Positions 1-10,865 of a stretch of 64,000 nt of DNA are shown in pieces. Below the pieces are notes generated by a model, which saw only the letters and a list, made by a program, of their open reading frames with translations, searched no databases and was not told where the DNA came from. Location: contig WSUB01000092.1 of assembly GCA_019633425.1 (NCBI GenBank), positions 104,182-168,181 on the forward strand, given 5' to 3'. The first letter of the stretch is position 1, and each line of letters starts with the position of its first letter. This DNA is from Tulasnella sp. 424 (lineage: Eukaryota > Basidiomycota > Agaricomycetes > Cantharellales > Tulasnellaceae). Position numbers and translations under genes: made by a program.

Positions 1-533
1 CTCGCTTGCCAGAGGGCTCAAATGCTGATCACTACTTCGAGCACTGCATCCTTCGGCATTTCGGCTACATCCTGGACATCGAGGCTGGAGGACGATACAG
101 CGATTCAGTTGACGTATGCTATTCCTACCGACGTACAAGCTTCAGCTACAGCCAGTTCGTCCATAAAAGCGGGCTAGCATTCGTCCAAGTGATTGGGGGG
201 AAAGAAGGCTTCCGCTGGCTAACCAATCGTTTGGCGGGGACATCAAATAGTTTCAGCAACTCCCATTCGCGGAATACTGGTGGGGGACCAGGCGGGGTGG
301 CGCCAGGAGGTGGTGGTGCTGGAGGAGGAAGAGCAGGTGCTGGAGGAACTGGAGCACCGGGTATTCCTACCCCTCCCGAACGGCCTGATAAAGACAGAAC
401 CGCCACATCCGTCCTGATCCAGCGACATCTCAAAGGATTAAGCGAATTTTGTTCCGATCCAGCAAGGCTTCAGGCGTTTTATCGGTCGATAACCGACATG
501 CTGCCCTCAGATAACAACGTTCCTGCAACATGA
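1..533 (+). CDS. 3' end of an unrecognised protein-coding gene (partial)
   Basis: The frame is open from the left edge of the window and stops with TGA at 531-533, so only the C-terminal ~177 residues are visible. The first half looks folded (alternating hydrophobic residues, aromatic-rich around GGRYSDSVDVCYSYRR). A glycine/proline-rich low-complexity linker (about 285-380) follows, then a short helical tail (LIQRHLKGLSEFC). I do not recognise the family. It is convergent with UTP23, whose stop lies under 100 bp away. The true start and any upstream exons lie outside the window. Confidence 0.5.
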   Translation, partial: RLPEGSNADHYFEHCILRHFGYILDIEAGGRYSDSVDVCYSYRRTSFSYSQFVHKSGLAFVQVIGGKEGFRWLTNRLAGTSNSFSNSHSRNTGGGPGGVAPGGGGAGGGRAGAGGTGAPGIPTPPERPDKDRTATSVLIQRHLKGLSEFCSDPARLQAFYRSITDMLPSDNNVPAT

Positions 534-627
534 AGAGGAGGACCTCAGTGGAAGAAATATGGTCCTGACAGACGCCGACCAACCAATTCACACCTCAACT
601 CACTAACCCCTTGGAATATGCTACTAG

Positions 628-1605
628 TCAAGCGGCTTCACCACTTGGCAGTCCTTCTGCAACATCTTTCCCGCGTCTTCGCTTTCGCCTGTGTTTCGTC
701 TCCCCGGGTTCCGTTTCGTCGCCCTCGTCCTGGCGCTTCCGCTTACTACCTGTAACTGCGGCTTCTCCTTCCTTTGATTTCTTCGCAGGTAAAGACGCTT
801 TGACCTTCTTCCTCTTAATACTGAGAGGGTTGGGCTGTTTTGGGCCTCGCGGTTTCCGCTGCGGTTGCTGTTTGGGCTTCTGATCGGTAGGAAGCTCATC
901 TTCTTTGGCATGTAACGTTGATTCATCCATCTGAGTATATCAAATGTTTATTATTTACAAAGTATTGTCGATTGTTAGAGGACTCACTTCCGTCTTTCTC
1001 TTCTTCGTGGAATCGCTCGGTGGTTCTAGGACGAGAACGCCGCGCTTTACATGTATGATGGGAACTGCAGGAATCATCCGAAGTTTATCTCGAAGTTCGT
1101 CTGATTGCGTTGCAACTATGTAGCGGTTTTTGTTTTTCTTGCCTGTCCAGAGTGTCAGCCTTGCCAGCCTGTCGGGGAGGGCTCGCGGGAATTTCGAATC
1201 CTACCAATGATGCTCGATATGCATTCGTCAGCCGGAATCGCTTCTCTATGGTTGCATCTATTCCTCTCAAACGTTTTGGCCATGTCCACAATGGGCTGGC
1301 CTGGCTCTCCGAGCTTGTAAAGTTCGGCGATGCAGCACTGAGTAATAACTGGACGGAGTCATCAGTTTAGCGTTTTAAATCGACCCCCAAAAAAATTCCA
1401 GTATTAGTCACTTACTTAGTTTACAGTCCTCTTGGACCGTTCTACTCATGAGATTTGTAACATTTGACGTGTGTAGGAGCTTCAGGCGAAACGTATCCGC
1501 GCAGAAGCTGGAGTCCATCATAATTTGGAAGGGCGCGTGAAACCCGAAGGACTCCTGGTACATCGCCATCTGTTTCCTGTAAGTCTTGGCGCGTTTTTGT
1601 CTCAT
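628..1605 (-). CDS. UTP23: rRNA-processing protein UTP23 (PIN-like, small-subunit processome)
   Basis: UTP23 is a nucleolar PIN-domain-like protein needed for early 18S rRNA processing and release of snR30. Four exons: 1416-1605, 1205-1348, 988-1142 and 628-930. They sum to 792 nt, giving 263 residues, close to the family's usual length. The N-terminus MRQKRAKTYRKQMAMYQ is the family hallmark. It is followed by CIAELYKLG, then FERNRCNHRE with a CCHC-type Cys/His cluster, then NKNRYIVATQSDELRDKLR and the strand VPIIHVKRGVLVLEPPS. The tail is basic and contains the NPLSIKRKK motif shared with FCF1/UTP23. Introns are 56-67 nt with consensus borders. Identification is secure. The start is the first ATG and matches the conserved N-terminus. 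Confidence 0.93.
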
Positions 1606-1760
1606 CCTGGCTCAAGAGCAACGTCGGTGATGGAAGGGGTCGGAGAAGGTTGGTGAAATTTCACTGGTTTCCCACGGTTCACCCTATGAGCGTCTTCTCC
1701 TGCGCCACACCTCAGATTATCGGGTCGACCGCACCGTACAAGTATCGAGACGCAACGTAG

Positions 1761-3388
1761 TTAAATTGCCGCCATGTACTTGTAAAGATCTACCGATGTA
1801 CCATCGCCATGCAACTCGTAACCCTCTATCTCGATTCGAGGCAAGTTTGAGCATACCTCTCGCAATTCTTTGAGGATTTCTGGGCGGAAATCCCCGTTAA
1901 GCGATGGAGCCTTTAGCGTGTGTGAGGGTTCCAGCAGAATGTCTACTGCGGCTGGGTGTTAGGACGCGGGAAGGAATAAGTAGAACGCCGAAGAAACTTA
2001 CGGAAAATCAAAGTTAATTTTTGAAGGTTGGGAAGTTGCTTGCCTACACCCGTAAGCAGATCCGCCCATCCCGTTCCGCACCAACACTCCACCTCTGACA
2101 CCGAAGGGAAGAGAGACGTGACGGCGGCAAATAATTCCCTCGCTCCTGGTAGCAGGAGATCGCGGTGAACGACGATTGAGGTCACGCCGCTGCGAAGACT
2201 TGGTGGAACCGCGAGCAACACTTCTTGGTAGTTGCCGCTGTAGCAGAATTGTACGTTGGTCCGCTCATTTTGGACTTGAATGTTTGGACCTTCTATTAGA
2301 AGTTTGATTCGCGAGCCGTCAGTCGCGGAGACGACGTCGGAAAGGATGGTGGACACATCGATGGGAGTAGGCGTCGGATCTGTATGAGACCTGGTGATGG
2401 CGATATCGACACTTGTAGAAGGCGGGAAAGAAAGGTGTTCAAGGATGAAATGGAGGCCCGGGACCGGAAGCCCAACTGCTACGAAGCTTTGGAGACTACT
2501 CGGGACGACTCGCCCTGAAGGACTTTCTATGGGCTGGTACCACACGGGTTCCTCGATGACCACGAAGGACTGGGCATTGTTCGCGTAGATGTGGAGCTTG
2601 GCAAGTTTTGGGCAAGTTTCGATTAGATTTATGATAGCAAACGGTGATGGAAGGTGTGGCGCACAGTCTACGACGACCGTTTCGAGTCTCTGTAGCTGGA
2701 AGAGGAGAAACCATGGGATGCTGACATATACAGTGTGAATGGCTCGAAGTTCGGGTGTGATTCCTCCGAAAAGCGATTCGACGATGTACGGACAGTAGCG
2801 ATTGCTACGGAGCTCAAGCCGCTGGAGGAGTGGAGCTCCAACGTTGGCGATGACTTCTAGGGTCTCTGGCGGCGTGAAGAAGTCTTCCACAGGCCGTGCC
2901 AAGTCTGGGTTATGCTCCATGGTACAGTGGAGGTGCTCGACTCGATCCAGGACGCCTTTAACGAGGTCCAACATGAAAGCCACTTCCACCGTGGCTGGGG
3001 TTGTGCAGTACACCTGGAGGCTCCGGCTTTGTGACTTGGCAAGATGGGCCTCCCATACGCTTGGAGGTGGAATCTCCGTGATCCGGGTCCAGTACTCGGG
3101 GCTGTCCTCGATATACCAGTACCATCTTCGGCAGCATTGCTGAAGACGGGCTCTCCATACAGCGATAGGACCGGGATCGCGGAATATCGTCCTGAATATC
3201 TCGTCGCCTATCTCGTCAGGGAAGGGAGGCCAGAGTGGAGCGCTGGGTGAAGGTCGCACAATGAGGATGGTGTTATCTTCACTTGTTCTGCATACGAGGG
3301 GTCGTTAGCAATCCATAACACGGAGCTGGCATAATAAACAGACGTACACTTTGGGGCCTCTATCTGATTTTACTGCAGCAAAGGCCAT
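1761..3388 (-). CDS. F-box-like protein, basidiomycete type
   Basis: Modelled with three exons (3348-3388, 2002-3287, 1761-1945), 503 residues. The splice phases agree and the last exon ends in TAA. Near the N-terminus the segment LWPPFPDEIGDEIFRTIF followed by WRARLQQCCRRWYWYIEDS resembles an F-box helix bundle. The rest has irregular leucine-rich stretches (LQRLELRSNRY, LQRLETVVVDCAP, LPNLQKLTLIF) typical of the large agaricomycete F-box family. Such proteins recruit substrates to SCF ubiquitin ligases; the substrate is unknown. The start is uncertain: the frame stays open upstream of the chosen ATG as far as a splice-acceptor-like site near 3450, so another 5' exon is possible. Confidence 0.7.
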
Positions 3389-4045
3389 CAAGTACTTGAA
3401 TGTGTTTTGATCGGGTAGAGGGAGGTTGAGCAGATGACTGGTCAAGACCTAGAGAGGGAGGACTGTTAAATATTCCCATGATGCATTGTACATATCCCCA
3501 GCATGGTAGGTTGATGGATTGGGTCCAAGTTTACCAGCAGGAGTTAAAGTGTCTTTAAGCGCCCATCGGCTTGCGCGGCCCGCAATTCGCAAGCCGCTTT
3601 CCGCATTCACCTCTCACCTTTTCCATTCTTGAGTTGTCTTCTCCCCCCGACCTCACTTCCTGTTTTCGTTCGAATGAGACGTTGATGTTCGCCGTCATTT
3701 ACTTTTCACATTTGCCGGACACATACCGAGAGCCTAATTAATTGCGAACATCTTCTCAGAAGACTGGACTGCTCTCTCGAGAATGTCAGCAACCTTCGTT
3801 ATATACCGGAGTAACCGCAATCGCGAACCAGGACAACAACAACCGATCAAATGAATAAGAGCGGGGACAGAAAAATACAACTTGGCCGGATTGAACGAAA
3901 AAAGGAGAGGTGACAATAGGAAAGCTTTACGGTATTGAAGGAGGGGGGACGAACGCTAAAGGAGAGGAGGTCCTGAATAACCAAAAACCCAACAGCGAGC
4001 GGAGAAATAGTTCAAGGGAGAATGGAGGAGGACAGAGCAGAGTAT
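3389..4045. other. Intergenic, no gene supported
   Basis: About 650 bp between the start of the F-box-like gene and the 3' end of the ubinuclein gene. It should hold the 5' region of the former and the 3' UTR of the latter. I see no conserved coding potential. A CT-rich stretch lies near 3600-3660. Confidence 0.5.
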
Positions 4046-7037
4046 TCAACTCTCAAGTTCCATCTTGGCTCCGGCCAGCTCAATTTCCTTCTTGAGTCTG
4101 AGCTTCATATTCGATACTGGCGTATAGAAAGCGATTAGTAAAAGTTGAAGGATGAAGAGAAGCGCTAACTCACCTTCACGAGAGATCGTCTGAGAGTTCA
4201 TCCAACCGTCTGGGAACACGGCAGTGATCTAAATATGCATTCGAAGTTTATATCAGTAATCCAGCCACTGGCACAATATATTGGGATGCGGACCTTTGAA
4301 TACAAGCTTTTCCTGAGACTCTGCTCGGTCGCCACGGGCACGGTATTGTCCCATCCGCTGTGCGGCAAAGTCAGTCAAGCTGTCTCATAACGTCGGAGCC
4401 GGAACAAGAGCACGTACTGCATGACGCTGGTCAATCTGGCACTCTCGTTGCTCAAATGCACTAAACCCCAAACTCTGGACTTGATAGCGTCCGTGAAGCG
4501 GAAGCGCTGCTGAGGAGGTCTATCTTCACGTTCCCTCGTGCCAGGGATCTTCTCGCCCTTTTCCTTTCCGTTCGGAGCATCCGACTCGGCCGGGTTGGGA
4601 GACTGTGCGCGAGATGGATTGTCCTGACGTAAAAAGAAAGTCGTCACGTGAGTCGTCATTCATGCGAGCATACTCTATATACACGCACCACATCCATTCC
4701 TTCTTCCTTGTTCTCAGTCTTCCGTTTCTGCCTTTCCTCTGTAATAGAGGCGGTGTTAGGAGGTATTTCGTCAGCGAAAGACGGGGAACGACATACCCCA
4801 TGAAGCCTGAGCACGAGCGTACTCCTCCTGGGCCTTGGGGAAATCTTCAATTGCAATCTGCCTCAACTCCTCCAAGAGCGCATCTTGGCGTTGCTGGAGG
4901 AATTTTTGATGGTCCGAGTACATGAGGCGGGATGTCAATTTCTGCGAGTCAAAAAAAGCGGTTTAGACTTTCCGCGGCAGAAGAGAAGGGGAGACGTTAG
5001 CTCGACGCACCATCATAGTGAAACGGTTGTAAGGGAAGATTGTTGGTAGGTAATCGAAGAAGTTATCATTGTAATCTCCGTGGTGCAATGCAACCGTAGC
5101 GGCCTGCTGAAGTAGAGGCTTGAGGTGGGGAGGGAACTTGCCGCGTTGAGCCCAGCTCGCTGTGAGGACGTGCCACTTGTTCAGAATCATGTCTGCCACG
5201 AACCAAACACAAAAAGGCAATACGGACCATCGTCAATAGACTTCTTTAGATCTCTCAACGCATTATTCACGACTGGATGGAAAACCTAAGAAACGGGTGG
5301 TGTCCGTGAGTGAAGAGGTCTGGGACGGTTTGTAGGGGGATGAAACTCACCCTCTCGAGGTCTTCCTTGCTAATCTTTCTCTTCTTTCCATTCGCACTAT
5401 TTCCATCTCCCGCAACGGACGAAGTAGCGCCATTGATCATCGAATCGCTCGGTCCAATGCTGACCATGCTGAGAGCGGGGAGGGTGGGGGCGGCTTCTGT
5501 AGTGGGTTCAGCGCTGCCATAAGCAACAAATCCTCCAGTGGTAGAGATCTTGGCCCCGTCCTCGTCCAACTTGATACGTTTGGCCTCTCGCTGCTCAGGG
5601 TCATCGTCATCCAGCAATGCGATCGGGCTGTCTCTCGTCCCAACGCCACTCTGTGGCTTCGCACTGCTGGCAGGTGGTTCGGTTTGCGCGGAGGCCTGGC
5701 CTGGGACCGTTGTCAACGGAACGACCTTGGTCGGAGCCTCGGCAACGGCGGTCGCGTTCATGAGCAGGCTGGTCAGGCTAGGTCCTTGACGTCTCCTTCC
5801 TCCTCCAGGTCCAGGAGCGTTAGAGTCGGAGAGTCCTCCATTGGCGGTGGACTTGGGGGGTCTGCCAGGGCCGTTGCGAATAGATTTTTGAGGCGTCTTG
5901 TCTTTAACGAGAGCGACGTCGCCTGAAGAGACGTAGAAGCCTGACTGCTTGGTCTGGGCAAAGTGCGTGGGTGCGTCGATGCGGAGGTCAGAGTCGTCGA
6001 TGAAAGGGTCGGCGAGATCGTATTCACGAGCCCGACGGCGGCGACGCTATTGGTATTGGAAAGTGAGCCAGCTTGTTTGAGAGCGATGAGGACGATGCAT
6101 ACCTTTGCGACTGGGACAGGAACGTTGATCTCCGGAGGTGGAGGCTGTTCATCCTCGCTGCTGCTTTCGGAATCAGATCCAAGACGCGGTGGCGGTGGAG
6201 GGGTTGGAGGGCCTTGACCGTTGGCTTTGGCGAGCTGAAGGATGTTGACCTCGTAGTTGCTCGGACCGCCCAGTGAGATATTTAGGCGGACAGTATTGCG
6301 CGGAACTGGTTTAACGACAGGCGGAGGCGAGGGTGACAGACGTCGACGAATTTTGGATTTAGGTTGCTTTCCGGGTGCGCTTGAGTCTGCATTGGCAGTG
6401 TCGGTAACGGCTGCGAGGCGAGGGGACGGTGAGCAGTCAGTGGTAATTAAAATTCACATGGGTACGTACCTCCCGAGGCGCCAGTTGGGTCATTCCCATC
6501 TGGGTGTGCTGTGGACTCGCCCTGAGCCGTTTGTCGACGAGTTTGTTCGGCATCTGTATCGGTATCTGGACCGCCGGCGGCAGCGCTTGAGGAGGAAGAG
6601 ACTACGCGGTCTTGGAGTGGAACGGTGAGGTGTTCGACTTCGGCGGCGTCTCCGCCGTCTCCTTCCTCATCCGCCTCCCCACTAGAGGATTCACTATCTT
6701 CGTCGTCCTCATCATCGTCATCTGAAGCGCTTTCTCCTTCTTCGTCGTTATTTTCGTTTTCGTCGTCGCCGATCGGTTCTTCGTTCTCAGGGTTGTCGCC
6801 TGGGTTGTTGTGGTGGTCGACGACGATGACGCTGTCAGAGGAAACGCTAATTGCGCTTGGGGTTGGTTGTCGTGGAAAGTGTGTGGGTGGGTAGTTGGTG
6901 GGTGACTTTGCGTGCGATGGGAAAGTCGGGGGTGCTGTTGGAGGGTGGACAGCGGAAGGAGACGTCGGCGAGGTATGTTTGGACGGTGTTGAGGGAGGGT
7001 GGCTGTCGATGGCCATCATATTGTTACCCCCATCCAT
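4046..7037 (-). CDS. Ubinuclein/HPC2 family HIR-complex subunit
   Basis: Predicted subunit of the HIR histone H3-H4 chaperone complex (HPC2 in yeast, ubinuclein in animals), acting in replication-independent nucleosome assembly in the nucleus. Eleven exons: 6470-7037, 6103-6410, 5351-6046, 5228-5285, 5011-5192, 4797-4941, 4689-4738, 4418-4623, 4294-4357, 4174-4228, 4046-4116. They sum to 2403 nt, giving 800 residues. Residues 1-290 are Ser/Pro-rich and acidic. The HPC2 signature EYDLADPFIDDSDL follows a poly-Arg stretch at about residue 293. Residues ~525-770 match the ubinuclein middle domain: a VFHPVVNNALRDLKKSIDD helix, KFPPHLKPLLQQAATVALHHG, NFFDYLPTIFPYNRFT, and RFRFTDAIKSRVWGL. The last exon is a basic coiled helix. 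Having both the HPC2 box and the middle domain makes it more ubinuclein-like than yeast Hpc2. The start is the first ATG of exon 1. Confidence 0.88.
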
Positions 7038-7974
7038 TCGTTTTTTTTCGGCTTGTGGTAGGGTTCCTAAAATGAACAAGATGTCGCAAGAGAGCTTGAA
7101 AGAAAGTTTAGTCAAGACGTGTAAAAACGATACTACTATTCAAGTAGTCTAGGTTGCGATAGACGATGAGGGCGGAGGGGGGAGGGGACGCTTGCGGTGG
7201 GGGGAGCGAGTGGTGAGGTGTCAAAGTATTTGAGGATGGGCTGCGTTTCAATCGGATTCCCCGGTCTCCCTCTTCTCTCTCTCCCTCTCTGGTTTTCCTT
7301 AGCCCCTCTTTCTCTCTCAACTTGCGTCTCTCCGGGCTTTCCTAACAATCGACGCGTGATCCTCTTCCGGCGGTCTTTGTTTGTTCCGGTGGCACACTTA
7401 CATCAGCCCTATTGGATACTTGCAAACCGAGTCATGAGCGCAAAAATATCCACACCGCCCTACCACGTAAAATGTCAGCTTTACTCATAACCAAGCGTTG
7501 GTATCGATCCGTTACTCTTAGCTGCTGTTGTGTTGCGAGGCTAGTCGGCAAGCTCGGCTAAACCGCTTGTAACACTTGCCCGGCGGCTCATGGCAAATAG
7601 AATGTCTCTGTAAGGAATTTGGTCCGCATGGGCCAACGTCATGACCCGCAGCGTTTGCATCATTTTCAACGTTCGTTGGCCGAGGACAACCAATCAATTT
7701 CGAGTAGAGCGTTCTGGACCCGATTGTACTCAGGCAAGGGCGAACCAGAGAGGGATCTAACCTGCAGAGTCGCGTGCTTCGTAGAGACATAAATCTACCA
7801 CTGAATTGGTCACTAGTTACATCAACACCTTTGTACCTGTCGATTAACTTCCTTCTGTCACGAATCAGTTGTTATTATCGGTGACGAAACCCTAAGTGCA
7901 AGAGGCGCTGATCGACGTCGCCGCCTTCTCATCGAAATACTCTCACGGTTGACGCCGCTGTCGCCACCACCACA
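7038..7974. promoter_or_regulatory. Divergent upstream region shared by the ubinuclein and HMCES genes
   Basis: 937 bp between two divergently transcribed starts. It contains a long pyrimidine tract on the + strand (7261-7320, runs of CTCTCT), typical of fungal promoters. No TATA box was evident at a fitting distance from either start and no coding signal was seen. Confidence 0.45.
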
Positions 7975-9689
7975 ATGTGCGGGCGCTTTGCAGTATGGCA
8001 ACAGGTGAGCCGCTGTCCTCCCACTACAACCTCTATCCCAAGATCAAACGACTCTGCTTTTAAAGGACTTGGAAGAGGAAATTGCGGCTCAATATCCATT
8101 CCTCGATGTGCGCCGCTATGAACCGCCAGAAGCGGAAGGTGGTGAGGAGAATCAAGCTCAATTTTACCCAAGGTACGGGCACTGTTAGGCTTCAGGAGTC
8201 AATGCAGTGATTGCTCATAACGTAAGTAGGTATAACATCGCGCCCCGCTCCATGTCACCCGTCATCCGCCGTATGGAGAACGACGACCACCCAGGTGCCG
8301 TTTTGCAGCTTATGGTACGTTTTCACTCTGTCAACGCATCGCAAATACTATTTTAAGCCATTAATTACACCTTATACCGATTGAGTAGAAGTGGGGTGTC
8401 ATCCCACACTGGCAAAAACACGAAACCAACAATCTCGCAACAATCAACGCACGTTCAGAAGCTTTGATCGACGGTGAGAGTGGCATGTGGTCCACCCTCA
8501 AAGGAAAGAAGCGATGTGTTGTGCCCGTAAACGGATATGTGAGTCCTCTCCCCTTGGTTGTCAAGTTGTCTTGGCAGGCCAAGGCTGACTTCCCTTCGGT
8601 GCCGGCCGCCAGTTCGAGTGGTTGAAGAAGGGGAACCAGCGCCTTCCTTACTATATGAAACGCAAGGACGAGAAACCTCTTCTCTTTGCTGGCCTATGGG
8701 ACGTTACGACACTCGAGGGTCGGTTCTCATTGCATTGAGCTGCTACAGCGAACTACCCACTGAATGCACCTTGTAGATCATAAGTTCCCTATTTACTCTT
8801 TCACCATAATTACCACCTCGTCCAACTCCCAGCTTTCGTTCATTCATGATCGTATGCCAGTCTTCCTCGAGGACGAGGCTAGCATCAAGGCCTGGCTCGA
8901 TCCCAAAGTCGGGTGGGGCAAAGAATTAGCAAACATGCTTAAGCCTTACGAGCAGGAGGTCGCTGCGTAAGTATGTCGTCATTGCCTGCCTGGAAATTAT
9001 CCTGAAGGGAGGAATCCAGGTACCAGGTGCCGAAGGAAGTCGGCAAAGTTGGAACAAATGACCCCTCCTTCGTCCAACCTGTTGCCGAGCGGAAGGACGG
9101 GATCGCTGCGATGTTTAAAAAGCAAAAGGAGACCGGGGCACACTTGAAGTCGCCTTCCTCGTCTCAACAATCCCAAAACCTCTCGTCTTCCCTGAAACTG
9201 GAGGAGGACGAACAAGACCAAAAGCCTGCTCGGTCACCCTCCCCAACGAGATCTTCTCAGCCTAGGGGTAAGGGGAAGGCTACTTCATCTTCCAAAACTG
9301 GAAAATCCGAGACCGTATCCGAATCGGAGAAGATGACGTTGGGAGATGCGAAAGCCGCGCAGAAGAGAGCTAGGCAAGAGGACGACGGGGATGTAATTGA
9401 GGTCGACGACGACGAAGATGTGGAAGAGTTGGTCCATCAACCGTCGTCATCCGCACCGAAGAAGAAGAAACCTAAGAAGGAACCTGATTCCGCCGAAGAC
9501 TCTGATGTGAGTTTAAATTCTTCTAGTGCCCGAGCATTATGCACCGCGGCTCACGCCCCTTGCTTTCAATAGCACCAGAAGCCTACCACCTCGAAAAAGC
9601 AAGCTCCCGCCTCGCCGAAAAAGAAAAAGGTTCCGCCACCCCCGACAGCGTCCCAGAAGGCTAAAATTACAGACTTTTTCAAGAAGTGA
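7975..9689 (+). CDS. HMCES/SRAP-domain abasic-site DNA-protein crosslink protein
   Basis: SRAP proteins (bacterial YedK, human HMCES) use Cys2 to form a thiazolidine crosslink with abasic sites in single-stranded DNA and so shield them. Eight exons: 7975-8004, 8066-8172, 8230-8314, 8389-8538, 8613-8718, 8777-8966, 9020-9506, 9573-9689; 423 residues. The start MCGRFAVWQQ gives the catalytic Cys2 after Met removal. Further SRAP motifs are RYNIAPRS, MKWGVIPHW, NARSEAL, RCVVPVNGYFEW (catalytic Glu), FAGLWD, and a late FTIITTSSN...IHDRMPV with the active-site His. After the domain (about residue 230) comes a disordered, charged extension rich in Ser, Lys and acidic runs. It ends in KAKITDFFKK, resembling a PCNA-interacting IxxFF tail. 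A nuclear role in replication-coupled repair is inferred from the family. Confidence 0.93.
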
Positions 9690-10865
9690 CTGATAGTTAA
9701 ACTCGGTGTCTCCCTCCAGAAATTGGATTTCCTTATGTTCCTCAGATAGCATGAAACGTGCCGCTTGGTTAATGTTCGCTCGTACATTCGTTGACGAAGG
9801 GTTTTGGTGTTGATGAAGGTCAGAGGGACGACTCCCACGCCATACCCCTTTCCGGCTCCGAACACTTGACCCCAGCCGGGATTTAATTTTGGTAGCACCC
9901 TTTGACTGCTTGACTGATGAAGAGATGTGGGTCAATTCACTATATGTGCACTCCTGATCTGCAGGCTCCGATCGGAGAGGCGCGCTTAAAACCATATCGA
10001 GAGAGACCAACCGGGTGGAGATTTGGGTTTGTCGTCTGCCATCGAATTTTAAAAATACCAAGCTTCCCATGGTTGCGTTGAGGTGGTTGCAACCCGCAAC
10101 AAAACGCTTCCGACTGCGGTTGGTGCCGTCGCATCGCCCCGACGGATTGAGGTGGTTTAGTCGGCGCTATATCCCAGGTTCAACCAGAAAATGGCTAGCG
10201 AAATTTAAATAATGTTTCGGTGTGCGACAGTCATGCTCGAGTGTGATCTGTAATCCACAATGTGGTTTTGTGGTTGGTCAGGCTAGCCTTATGGAAGCTT
10301 AGGGTAAGGCTGAGAGGTCCCCGAGTTCTCCGTGTTGGAAATTCGACGCACCCGACATTCGACACCGCTCGCTTCGGCCTCCACCAACGACCCGCTCAAC
10401 AGCCCTATCATCAATACAACCCCAACGAGGTCAGCAAAAGATCCACTTTCACGCATACGTTGCATTTCGCGGGTGCCTGGAGGATGAGGAGCGGTCAGGG
10501 GAAGGTAGTGCGCGGCCCAGTCACCCTTCAGCCTGCATTGAAACCGTATGCTACTACGCCTCCTTTCAGCGGTCAAAGAGCATAGGACTGGGTTTCATGC
10601 CTGTCTCCATGGACTTCCTGCTCCTCACCTCTTGCTGTCCACCCTTTGTATTTTTGGTTTCGGAGTCTCTTTGAAGGGCTGTCGCTGACTCGCAACTGGG
10701 CAAAAACCCGCTCTCCCTTTGCTACTACATAGGCTACCGAAGACCAAGTAGCACAGTTTATTCGATTACCCAAGTACTTCGAGGTCGATCTGCGAGTTAG
10801 TCGACTCTCCATCTTGTCCACATCAGGCGCACCCACACTATTCGCATCGCCCGCATCGCGCTGTC
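9690..10865. other. Intergenic, no gene supported
   Basis: 1.18 kb between the HMCES stop and the NST1 start on the same strand. It should contain the 3' UTR of HMCES and the NST1 promoter. Several short open frames exist, but none has recognisable domains or consistent splice structure. Confidence 0.5.
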
